64,000 bases of DNA from Reticulitermes speratus (taxonomy: Eukaryota > Arthropoda > Insecta > Blattodea > Rhinotermitidae), in contig JAJKFL010000003.1 of NCBI GenBank assembly GCA_021186555.1, positions 46,287,908-46,351,907 on the forward strand, given 5' to 3'. Positions within the stretch are counted from its first letter, which is position 1, and every line of letters begins with the position of its first letter. The translations under genes and the position numbers were made by a program. The notes beneath the pieces are model-generated. The model did not search any database and had not been told where the DNA came from. It saw nothing but the letters and a program-made list of their open reading frames with translations. Positions 1 to 11,148 of the stretch are shown here, piece by piece.

Positions 1-486
1 TCAAGGACAACAACATACAAAGTAAAGAGTTTATTAAAGTAGCTCCAACATGTCGCTACTTGACAAATCCATCTTCAGGAGGATTGCTTCAAACACATGC
101 AGCTACCAAAGGTTCACGACCGTGTCTGCAGAATCTGTAAAAATTACTGCGATACCTATCAGATATATTAATAGGACAGAAAATATCGAGTCTTATTGAG
201 TATTTTTATAAAATTCAGTAGTTGCCTCTCCGATACGTAGAGTTAACAGAAGTATTAATAACAAAATAGTGTTGTGACGTTGGAGGTTCTTGTGACAGTG
301 ACGAAGATTGCTGTCGTGTGGGTTGTTACGTCACACAGCCTGGTAGATATATCCCGGAGTTTCGGTGGAACATACTTTCTAAACCATCAGTGTAGATCCG
401 GAAGACAGTTAATTTTTAACAACATGCAATTTTGTGTGTACATTGTACATAGAGATAAGAACCTCTGCTAGCCACACCACACACAC

Positions 487-532
<46 letters not shown>

Positions 533-1276
533 TGCGTTTACAGGGAAACACCCTGAGGATGACACGAGTTACACATATGTTGAAGCTGCTTCAATCAAAT
601 CGTTGAATTTTAGCATTGCTTTAATTTGATGTTATGTATAATTTATATTTGTAAACGGTATAAGCGTCATAGAGTATACTGTAAAATATTAATATTTCAT
701 TGACACGTGTAAACATTCACATAGTTTACATTTTGATAGCAGCGCGCATATAAATTTCCTCCTGACACAAACATGAAATCATAAATCCCGGTGATGAAGA
801 GGTGACGTCAATATTTTATTAAATGTTTTAATCTCTGCAAAAATTCCAAAGGAAAGCACACATGGACTGATAATTAGAGAAAGTAGTTATATTTTTGGGC
901 ACCTATGTGAAACCCTAATTTTATGTACCTTTAAAAAAAGCTTTAGAGATAATTCGGCATGAAGGATACATTTGTGCATAATTATATATATAATTATGTT
1001 TTGGGACACGCGTATAAAATATTTCCTTTTATATTTTTTCAAGAAATAAAGTATATGAATATTTAAACCCACTGCTCAACCTGACATAGTCCAAATTCTA
1101 ATCAGCACTAACGTATTTTATATTCGAGTCTGGAGGATGCATCTGTCACGTCTTTTTTAAAACATTTATAAATGAAGTTAAACATGCAGTACACTTACAA
1201 GAGCTCAGTGCATTCCCTGAGAAACTGGAGATTCAGAAGGCAATGGCGTCGGTTGATTTGAAGAGCCCAGAATTAT
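1..1276. other. Gene-free AT-rich stretch with an (AT)n run
   Basis: No coding region or recognisable repeat family is seen. A dinucleotide AT run lies at about 488-528. The small open frames here have no domain, signal or splice context that I can support. Confidence 0.5.
488..528. repeat. (AT)n microsatellite
   Basis: An uninterrupted tatata run of about 40 bp. Confidence 0.85.
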
Positions 1277-1880
1277 TTGTTGAAATGCACTTATTTGGCT
1301 TCTGTTACGTGTGAAGAATGTACTTACGTGGCTGTTATTATGCGTGAAGAATATACTTGTTGTATGTACTATTATAAGTGGAGATTATACTACGTGATTA
1401 TTAGCGTGCATGAAGAATTTCCTGCTGTTCCTACTAGTGTATATGGAGCATGTATTTAACGTGGCTATCATTATGCGTGAATAATACGCTTACGTGACTA
1501 CTATTATACGCGGAGAGTATATTGACGTGTCTAATATTTTACGTGAAGAATGTACTTACGTGGCTATCATTATGCTTGTGTAATAAGCTTACGTGTTTAC
1601 TGTTATATATAAAGAATATACTGACGTGTCTAATATTTTACACGAAGAATATATTTACGTGGCTACCGTTACGCGTGAAGAGTATACTTACGTGTTTACT
1701 ATTATACATAAAATATACTGACGTGTCTACTGTTATACGTGAAGAATGTACAGACGCATCTACTATTATGCGTGAAGAATATACTTTCTTCTGTACTTCT
1801 ATATATGGAGAATATACGCTTGGTTATTCACATGCATGAAGAATATACTTACATGTCTAGTAATATACATGAACAAGTGC
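1277..1880 (+). repeat. Degenerate minisatellite, about 33-bp period
   Basis: A run of diverged units of roughly 33 bp repeats for about 600 bp. Each unit contains variants of gtgaagaatatacttacgtg followed by a tctactattatac-like half. Because 33 is divisible by three, the array stays open and translates as 11-residue repeats, which explains the apparent open frames here. Units differ by many substitutions and small indels, so the array is old. It ends about 500 bp before the first coding exon of the GPCR gene. Confidence 0.8.
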
Positions 1881-2397
1881 ATTGCCTTTTTTTTGCGATA
1901 CTTCTTCATGATTTCATTTTGTCGCAGAAAAATTGATTGTATTTCAAAAGCAACTACATTTACTTCAAATGTGTTGATGTCAAATGTTTACTTGTAATGA
2001 ACTATCCTAATCGGACGCAGGAATAGCTCATTATTCGGAACTACACATTCATAGGTGCTGGATCAAATAACAAATTGGACTGAAGTACCATCCATCCTGC
2101 GTGTTTAAAAAGGAGTTATACTTGTAAAACAATTAATGTTTTTCTTTATAATTCGACTATTCATTTTTTGTTGATCGTGGACAACGTAATGGTAATTTAT
2201 TTTAAGAAAGTGCGTATAAAGAGGTAAATATACTTAGTTTTTGATGGCAGGGAAAATTCGAATATTCTCAATATTCCGAAAACTTATAGAGGATGCTTCT
2301 CATTGCATACGGAAGTGGAACTTTAAGTTATGCTTAAAAGAATCTAAATTAAATATTTTGCTATAAAATAAAATTCTTTGTCTTGTTGTTTTCACAG

Positions 2398-5300
2398 ATG
2401 TGGGTTCCACTGGCAATTGTGCTATTGGTTTCCACGACTATCAGCGGCAAAATGAACTCTGTGAGAACTATGCATTCACCACTTTTGGACACACCCATGA
2501 ATAATGAGTACACTACACCTGCCGCAAGTTTATACGCGACACACAACATGCAGTGTGACCATCACATTCCCAGTCCCATAATTGCCTTGTCGCCTGAAGC
2601 TTTCGCTTTGAACATGGAATTTGTCAAAAGCTCGAAGTCACACACGACTCATTTGTTTAGCCCTATGGCCCATAACTTTGATTCTAACAGAGAATGTAAG
2701 TTTCTAGTGCAAAAGCGCAGTCGTGGTTCTGTTCAGGATACAGCAGAAATGACTGTCCCCAGGTCAGTAGCTTCATTTTCAGAAACTTCTTTGAATGTGG
2801 GATCAGGTGTAAAGGGAACATCAAGTGGCAGTGAATTACCTTCTCTGTATTTACCTACAGACACAATCAGTACACCAAGTACCATGTCAAACTCACAATA
2901 TTTCGAAATGACTCAGAAATCGGATTTTAGTTCAGAATCGGGAAGTGGAATGTCAGAGTCACTGCAGACATCTACGTTGGTGCCCACAATGTCGGACGCA
3001 GACACCGTTAGCACAAAGTCAGCTTCAACCAATACACGTAAGAAATAAAAGCTTACATGATATTAGACATCTGCCACTTAGAGTTTAAGTACAAGGTCTT
3101 CAAAGTGGAGTAAGATAAAATGAAATTCATTCCTCCTGTAATATCACGCTTTGTAGCTTGGTATATTGGTACCAGTGATATGGAGGAGCTTCTTACCTTC
3201 ATGTTTAAGAGTTATACGTGTCTACAATGTAGCCAGTGGCATCGTGCTTCCCAAAAATATTGGTGCACATAAAGATATACCCATGGCACGTGTTCCAGCA
3301 AATTGTATTCTTAAAGATGACATATTAAAATTTTATATTTCGCAGGCGCAACCAATTTCAGCATCACTCTTTCAGGTGTATGTTCTTTCGAGCATGACCA
3401 AGTTTTTTTTTTAAATTAGACTGGGCATTTAAAATAAGGAAAAGGATGCCAGATGTTGCAGAAATTCATAAACAATGTATAGATAAATTTACGGAAAAAT
3501 TCTTCAAAAATAATAGTAATATAATTTTACGTGTTATCGTTCAAGAGTCAGCAATTTATGTTTTATTTGCAGGATTCGCCATGCTGGTAACAGATTTTAA
3601 TGTGCTGCCCACCCAAACTGCCGTACAGTCTGAGGTATCTGTAGACAGTCAATCGAAACTCCAAGTGCCGTTTTCTGAAACCGGCACTACTTCAGAGAAG
3701 ACAGTATGGGACTTTGTCGTCAGCGTTAATTACACTGAAAAACTGGATGTGACGATATCCTTGAAGGACATGACAGAATCAGCTTACACATTTCCGAAAA
3801 CTTCCCCAAACCTGACATTTTGTTCTGAATTATTTATAAACCTGTCGTTAAAGTTAGAACGAATGAACATATCAATACACAAAGCACTGGACAAATTCAG
3901 TTACGAATATGAGCACTTTCTGCATATTGATAGATACCATGACCCACATATGGATAATGTCATGATTTGTCAAACCGTTGAGAACGCAATGAAATTTCAT
4001 CTACAAGACGCTGATAAGGTTGCAGATTTTCTGATTTTTAATTGCAGTACTGATCTAGATGATTCTTACACAGACATGAAACTGAATATAATGAAGTTCA
4101 GTGATATTTGTTGGCTGTATAATGAGACTAAAAGTATAATGTTTTCTGTGGCGAAAAAAACCGAAAATCTCGTAAATAGTACGTTATTTCTTTTTAACAG
4201 ATCATTTACGTCACACGACGTATTTACATTTAGGAATTTGGTGAAGTCCTATGACGAAGTCATTGAACAACTAAACGGTTTCACACGCAGGAAAATACTT
4301 CTGTATAACTCTGCCTCTTCAAGGAACTTGAGTTTTCTTTTAAATACTTCGTTTATGCTTAATTATTCTGACTTCCAAACAGAAACCATAAAACTTACGT
4401 TGCAAGAATATAATTATTGGAAAAATATCTTAATTTCAAGTAAAAATGGCACAAATTATGATGTATTACTCTTTGTTCGAGTTCCGTTGTACAGTCTTAT
4501 ATTAATAATTGGGTTAACAGGAAATTGCACAATGCTCGTAATATTTGCTTTACATAGTGAAATGCGAAAACCGTCTGATTTGCTTATATTGAATTTAGTA
4601 ATTTCAGATATTTTGAACATCATCACGAACATTATCCCACATTTAGTTACAGAACTGAACGCAGTTGATCCGTTTTTAAACTATGGAGTGTTAACGTGCC
4701 AAATCATAACAGGACTGCAATTTACAAGTATCGGTTCTAGTGCCTGGAATGTGGTCGCCCTTAGCATCCAACGTTTCAGGGTCTTCGTCATGTCCTCGGG
4801 AAACCTTGACAGAAAAATTTGTTGCGTGCCCAATAAACGGTTCACTTTCATCTGCATCGCGGCGGTTTGGATTCTGGCAGTCGCACTTGCTGTTCCGAAC
4901 TCCCTGGATGCTGGAGTTTATGTAAACGGTGCATGTTCATACCTTTCAGACGTTCAATATATTTTGTACAGACTTCTTGCATACAGCGTTATACCTTTAG
5001 TAATTATCACTATTTTGTACACGCTCACCGCCAGGCGCTTGGCACGAAGTGCTAGGGGCATGCCTGGTGAGATTCAAGGACATGGCACACAGAAGCGTGC
5101 ACGCATGAATAGTGCTAAAGTGTTAATGTCACTTACAGTTGTCTTTGCTCTGAGTTATATGCCATATTTTCTGATCGGTTACTTTTTCAAATTGGGTATC
5201 TTTCACGAAAATTCTATTTCGGAATATGTTGGGGCTCTTATCTTCTTTCTGTTGTTTGTAAATTCCGCTGTCAATCCTGTTGCCATTTATATTAGCAGCG

Positions 5301-5398
5301 CGAATTATAGAAAGTATTTCAACAGATATTTGTGTGCATGTTTCTGTGCAAAACCATGTCGTGAAGGAACACATCACCCAACTGCTAGAGTTGTCTGA
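2398..5398 (+). CDS. Class A neuropeptide-type GPCR with long extracellular N-terminus (three exons)
   Basis: I join exons 2398-3037, 3346-3375 and 3573-5398. Each has AG before and GT after where needed, and both introns are phase 1, giving 831 residues. The first exon opens at an ATG directly after ttttcacag and encodes a signal peptide (MWVPLAIVLLVSTTISG). Residues about 120-220 are Ser/Thr-rich and mucin-like. Residues 225-520 hold about a dozen N-glycosylation sequons. Seven membrane segments lie at about 523-800, with an aligned TM1 GN, TM2 Asp (about 569), Cys pair (about 599 and 678) and TM7 NPVAIY (791-796). The usual DRY is QRF (623-625). The third-loop pattern RSARGMPGEIQG resembles bombesin/CCHamide-type receptors, so a peptide ligand is likely, but the receptor type is inferred only. 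A 5' noncoding exon must lie upstream. Confidence 0.8.
3346..3375 (+). other. 30-nt symmetric microexon of the GPCR gene
   Basis: A 30-bp segment is flanked by tatatttcgcag and gtgtatg and keeps phase 1 on both sides. Including it adds ten residues (RATNFSITLS plus the junction Gly); skipping it leaves the frame intact. It carries the sequon NFS. This is a prediction from splice signals and phase only. Confidence 0.5.
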
Positions 5399-6480
5399 TT
5401 TACATAAAACTGAGGAAGACAAAATTTTGAAAGATATGCCTCACTGAGACGGGCTTTCGTTTTGTAAAAGAAATTTATGTAATTCGGGAATATTAAAAGT
5501 ATTTCCGTTTTTGAGTAACTGAAGATATAGTCTTTGGTTTATTGCATCATTATCTTTACTGTCAGGCACTAACGACAGAGAACTTTCAGATGAATTTCCT
5601 GTCTGTTTAAGTCACATATTATTATACAAGTCCTTGGTTGTAGCCGTGCGTGCATGGACCCATCGGTTTATAAAATCGTGGGTTCGAATCCTGGATGTAT
5701 GTCATAAAACTTTCTAAGACATTCTGTGTAAGAAGAAGAATTAATTTGTCGGGATCCGAATTCAGGAACTTCGAATGACCCTGTCATTTATTAAATGGAA
5801 TATCGGTATGTAGAAATGTGTAGGTAGAAGAAGGAAGAACTGAAAGAAAGAAAAAACCCACAACATAGAGACTTCAAGGAAGGAATATAAATCAATGAAA
5901 TTGATTAAGAATAAAAGAAGGACAGAAAGAAAGAAAGAAATACGTGAAGAGTTTGTGTAACCTGTAAATACCAAATTTGCGTAATAAGTACTTATATTTT
6001 TAAATTTTATTAATTTTATCGTGTGCCTACTTAACTCAAGATGATATAATTTAATCATCAAGAAATGTATTGTACTGTTATAAGACACATAGTATGCAAA
6101 GAATAAAGAATGCAATTCAAATTATTACAGCCAATCAGGCAAAGATTATGCATATATGTTTGGTGATCTAGTTGTAATCTATGTGACTACGGTGTTAATT
6201 GAATTTATTTTAGTGAGTAAATAAATTTGCTTCATTAAAGTTTTATAATGCTTAAATATTATTGTGAGATTTGAGGTTCTCACTGCAATGCATGTGAACA
6301 ATTACGTGTTGTTTTATGTGACGCCGTGCAGTATGGTAGAAACTGATCAAAGGTTTGGAGCAACACACTGCCGTCAACTTCTGCCCTGAGGAAGGGGGCA
6401 GCATGATCTGCCGAATCATCTGTAAATTTTTACAAGGCTACATGGCGTTATTGCACAAGATAGTATTTTCTCCATACCTT
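5399..6480. other. Intergenic, with a tRNA-like SINE fragment
   Basis: At about 5640-5700 tagccgtgcgtgcatgg and gggttcgaatcc match the A-box and B-box of a tRNA-derived SINE head, but no full element follows. A purine-rich GAAA-type run lies at about 5826-5945. I see no coding sequence. Confidence 0.4.
6308..6460. repeat. Small foldback-type repeat with GACGCCGTG end
   Basis: The stretch opens with atgtgacgccgtgc and contains tttggagcaaca, cactgccg and a gccctgaggaag module, then ends near atggcgttatt. The same ordered modules occur at about 24.9, 28.1 and 30.7 kb in this window, which is why I treat it as one diverged repeat family. Confidence 0.4.
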
Positions 6481-6484
6481 CTGT

Positions 6485-6690
6485 TTTTATGAAGATCTAG
6501 ACTTAGGAGAGAGTATAATATTAAAATGCATGTTAGAGAAATGGCCTGGGAAGGCGTGGAATGGTTTAATTTAGTTCAGGATAGGATAATTAGCGGGATT
6601 GTTGAACACGGTAATTTTCTTTTGTGTTCCAAAAAGTGCAGGGAATTTAAGGTTTCTGTAATAGGATTTCGTAGCGGTGCACCTGATATA
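6485..6690 (+). pseudogene. LINE 3'-end fragment (reverse-transcriptase polyprotein C-terminus)
   Basis: Translation gives NIKMHVREMAWEGVEWFNL followed by VQDRIISG and CREF. This matches the extreme C-terminal tail common to insect non-LTR elements (NIKMDLREVGW...DWI.LAQDRDRW). A better copy of the same tail sits at 10.1-10.6 kb. Only the last 60 or so residues survive, as expected for a 5'-truncated insertion. A foldback element follows immediately. Confidence 0.65.
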
Positions 6691-6918
6691 TCTGTTCTTC
6701 TGGAATATGACGCCGCGTCACTGGGTAATTGATCCATGACGTTTCGAGTCAACATAGTGGTCTCATCTTCAAGAGTAGAAAGGTCCAAACAGAATTGGTA
6801 CAAGAAGAAACATGATTCTTCTTGGACCTTTCGACCCTTGAGGATGAGACCATTTTGTTGCTTCGAAATATCAGGAATCGATATGCTAGCGACGCGGCGT
6901 CATATCCAGAAGAACGGA
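6691..6918. mobile_element. Foldback/MITE-like element, about 228 bp
   Basis: Long terminal inverted arms: 6692-6719 (ttcttctggaatatgacgcc) pairs with 6891-6917 (ggcgtcatatccagaagaa) with one or two mismatches. A second, inner pair of arms (about 6758-6788 and 6822-6852, containing ggtctcatcttcaag and its complement) nests inside, so the whole unit folds on itself. There is no coding capacity. Related arms occur at 59.98-60.14 kb. Confidence 0.75.
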
Positions 6919-7411
6919 TACCTTTGCATGTAATTATTTTATTATCTGTGGGACCATCAGCTTCTCAAGGGTAACTCTGTTCCGTAGATTTATGTCTTTA
7001 TTTAGTTATGTATTTACGAAGTGTTGTTGCAAGATATATATATTGTATATATTGTGTATATGCCTGCATGAATATTATTTAAATTATTTAACTGCGATAA
7101 CTTTGTCGCCAGTAATAGTCGAGATATGTCACCTGGTGCGTCACACTTAGATGACAGTATTAATATGTCACTTACAAATATTGGTTTCACTAGTCCAGTG
7201 TAGAAGTAAGGACGTGGCGTGTTTAAATACAGCGTGCCTTCCTTGCGTGGTAGATATTTTTGTGAGAGCATTTTGGAAAATCAAGGCGATTCATGTGCGG
7301 AAGAAATGTGGAATTAATGCAGAATGTTAGTCCCAAAGAATGAGGGGAGAGTATGATATAGACGGAAGGATGTTAGAATTGATCTTGAACAGGAAAAGAA
7401 TGTGATTTTCG

Positions 7412-7459
7412 AGTGGATGTAACCGGCTCGTAGCCTACTACGAGCCGGTTACATCCACT
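7412..7459. repeat. Perfect 22-bp hairpin with 4-nt loop
   Basis: Arms 7412-7433 and 7438-7459 are exact reverse complements (atgtaaccggctcgtag and its complement at the core) around the loop ccta. Nothing coding is nearby. The perfection suggests a recent origin or active copying, as at 14863-14937. Confidence 0.85.
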
Positions 7460-10080
7460 GGGGGACCCTTATGAACAAAGTATACATGTCGCTTATCGTA
7501 AAAGACGGGAAGTTTATTTACCAGCTAAGCTAACATCAGCTGCTGTAAAAGTGTTGTGCTCTACGGATGTGTGTTTTTCTAAGTTCCGTGAGATCACCTT
7601 TGAACTTTCGAGTTATATAGAGAGTAACTGAATCCCTACTGTAGCCTGTAACCTTACACCGTAAAGTAATTAGCGTGTCTCTGTCATTATGAGTAATGAC
7701 TGTAATACGAGTAAAATAAGTGTACACAGGGCAGCCTACCACTGGGCTGATGCCATGTCTCTTTGCTTGCTTTATATCTGAAAACCCTTGGAAAATTTTT
7801 GAATGTAGATGGGAATATTACCGAATGTGTGTCATGAAGGCTATAAAGCGTTTCTATCTAGAATTGTAATTGGTGTGTGTTACAGATAACGTAAACACCT
7901 CCTGCCTTTATGGAGAGCTGAAGCTTTTCTCATCATTAAACAATATACGTCATCCTTTGTTACTGAAACATTAACTTAAGATTGCTGTCTTGAAGCCAGA
8001 AGATTTGTAACACTATACAATGGTTGCCTGAGAGAAATAGAATAGTAGGTTTTACGATGGTTTTAAAAATTTATTCTTGTTGAGTGTAAATTACACGATA
8101 GGATAAAAATTTACTCCCTTTCAATACTAATTTCACATTGATTTATATCTGAATCCTTAGGTGTATAAAAATTCCCACATATTAGGAACTTTTAAGAAAA
8201 ACCCATCCTAAGGGAGGGAAACGGAGAAACGTTGAGAAATCTGGGATATTTATGTGGTAATTAAGAAATATTTATTATTTTCGAAGTGTAACAAATTCTT
8301 TCAAAATGTGTTTTCCGCTTTTCTACATATTTTAAGTTTATGCAGTAACTGGTTTTTTTTGGAGAACGCTCCATAACGTTCCACGGAAGAATTTTAATTC
8401 TACGGAAGAAAATTCGTCATGAGTCCGTGGTCTGTCGAGGCTTTACCCTCGTGCATGTAATGAATGCCTGGCATTCCGCTCTGCGACCCCAAGAGCTTCC
8501 TCTGTCCAGCAAAATCAACGCGGTCAGCAGGAACTTCCTAAGTTTCAGCAACCTGAAATTCCTGTCTACGGTAATATACTGTAGCCCATTTCAAGGAAAT
8601 TACATGTGTTAGAACAGAATTTTGACAAATTTCTGATGGTAAAGATTTCTCAGAAACGCAACTTCGAATGTTAAAATCGTAACTACCAGTTATGAAAGCA
8701 ATTTATTGGATTTACTAGTACTATATTTGCAACCTACCGGAACAATTTATGTCAAAGAATTTAACGTGTCTGTAAATACGTCTACAATTCATCAATTTCG
8801 GATGTTACAATATAACACTGATGTCCTAAAAACGGCTGCAAAAACTTCATCCTAACCTTTTGCATGTATCTATAAAACTACACGGCGTGTCATCACAGAG
8901 GACCACAATATTCACATTAATCGCCGTGAGAGCTTCGAATTCCAAATATGACAACGTTCTCTTAATTTATTACAAAATGTTCTTAATGGGTAGTGTACAA
9001 TCTTTGGGCCATAGAATTCAAACTTTACGTATCCTTTTTCTGCTTATCGACCACATGATTGTCCTTCATTTGATAATTTTACTAATGCCATACATTGTGA
9101 CATAGGTTTATTTGTCTCAAGTGATAACTCTGCTGTCTAGTATTACGAAACTAATCTCTTCGAGTCTAATTACATCTCCCGTTAAAGGCTGTTCCAACAG
9201 CTATAGGATCATAGATTCTGGATGGTAAATTTAATATATTCGACATAAATAATATATTTTATTACTGTTAGCCTGCTAGCATGTCACAGCTGTATATACA
9301 CCATAATAAAAATATTATTCATCTTAGAGTGCCAGTTGTCCTATAATAAATTTTATAAATTGGTTAAGAATGAAAATTACATTGTAAATTTGTAAAACAG
9401 GTTTAAGTTCCTATGTTTCTCCCATTTCTCTTAGACTTTCTGCGACAATTTTTATTGTTTGTATGTTGTATATAATCCTATAAACATTGTACTGCACACT
9501 AAGACTACCTTCTTACACAAAAGAGTGGTTAACCTGATGATTATTTATGTATAGCCGAAACATGCAGCTGCATGTCAATAATTAAGTATATTAATTGTGC
9601 CGAGTGTATTTAATTTGCCATTGTTAATTCCATATTCAGTAATAAAACAAGATATATAAAAAAATTTTGTGGTAATTTTTCGTGATTCATCGCAGTGTTT
9701 CCAATCGAATGTCGGTGTAGTGCGCGAAGTCATCCTGCCTACGATTCGTCCTCTTATCATTCGCTCTTCATCGTGCAGTTCAGTCCTTTGTTCTGCTATT
9801 TGAGTCCACACTTAAGTAACGTTAGTTGTAGTTCATACGTAGTGGTTTAATAACTTGTGAGCCAAGTGATTAATCTAGCGCTACCTCTTGACATGATTTT
9901 TATAATATAGCACTGATAATTTTCTGAATTTCTCATTAAGAATGACGTAGAGAAACCTGCTTATATTTGTAACTAGTTCTCCATGCGATAAAACCTAACT
10001 CTGCATGAATCATTCATTGAACATCTTTATAATATACTCACTTTTTATTCTCTGAAATTAAGGGCAGATATTCAAAAATA
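7460..10080. other. Gene-free intergenic DNA
   Basis: No supported gene. The open frames are short, lack domains and have no splice context. At 9533-9570 a cctgatga...gccgaaac module followed by a 14-nt palindrome (catgcagctgcatg) resembles the core shared by other repeats here. Confidence 0.5.
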
Positions 10081-10084
10081 TAAA

Positions 10085-10610
10085 GATTAAGATACGCAGA
10101 ACTGTAATTTTGCCTGTTGTTTTGTATGAGTGTGAAGCTTGGTCTCTCACTTTGAGGGAGGAACAGTGGCTGAGGCTGTTCGAGAATAGGGTGCTGAGTA
10201 GGATATTTGGGCCTAAGAGGGAGAGGTAATAGGGGAGTGGAGAAGACTGCATAAAGAGGAACTTTATGATTTGTACTTCTCACCAAATATCATTCAAGTG
10301 ATCAAATCCAGACGAATGAGATGGGCGGGGCGTGTGGCACGTATGGGGGATAGGAGAGGCGCATACAGGGTTTTGCTTGGGAGACCTGAGGGAAATAACC
10401 ACTCCTAGGCGTAGATAAGAGCATACTATTAAAATGGATGTTGAAGAAGTGGGGTGGGGAGGCATGGGCTGGATTGTTCTGGCTTAGGATAAGGACAGGT
10501 GGCGGGGTCCTGTGAAATCGGTAATGAACAATCGGGGATCCATAAAATGTGGGGAATTTCGTGACTAGCTGAGGAACTGTTAGTTTCTCAGGAAGAACTG
10601 TTGTCCATGG
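10085..10610 (+). pseudogene. LINE reverse-transcriptase 3' fragment
   Basis: Conceptual translation reads LPVVLYECEAWSLTLREEQ, then [38 protein letters not shown] and VLLGRPEG, with stops and frame breaks between pieces. These are the C-terminal motifs that follow the reverse transcriptase domain in insect endonuclease/RT non-LTR retrotransposons. The fragment is 5'-truncated, contains stops after [10 protein letters not shown] and ends in the family's usual tail. It is a dead copy and not a host gene. Confidence 0.85.
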
Positions 10611-11148
10611 TGTTAGTTAGTTGGTTAGTTAGGGATCCGGTATTGCGTAGTCGGAGTAACTAGGTCACAGGCTGGACAAGTGGACAACCGAAGAATGGTT
10701 GATTTCCGGTAGAGACAAGATATTTTTCTTTTCTCCAGAAGGTGCAGACCTTCTCTGGGATCCACCATCCTCTTCAATGTGTACCGGAGGGAAAGTGGCC
10801 TTGGTGAAGCCGACTACTTGCGTGCCAGCGCTAAAATATGTGGAGCTACACCTCCAGTCCACAATACGCTTTCACGGCGTGCACAGGAACAAACTTACCT
10901 TTACCTTAACGGGCACATTAAAATCGTTCACCATTTAATTACAATTCAGTTGATATTCGTATGTCTTCCGCGTCTGCTGTGAATGGAACTTTGATTTTCA
11001 TCCTGCCAAGGACGTACAATTAGAGTGTTTTGAGGAAAACGTCTGAAGAAAATACTGGAAGATAAGAGAGAGGAAGTGCCGTGAGGACAAATAAGGAACC
11101 TGCTGAGGGAACTAATAGAGATGAAGTGACATGTGGACAGATGCATTA

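Noticed and set aside
1522..1839. 105-codon frame with 11-residue repeats
   Set aside because: A product of the 33-bp minisatellite, with no start context or homology.
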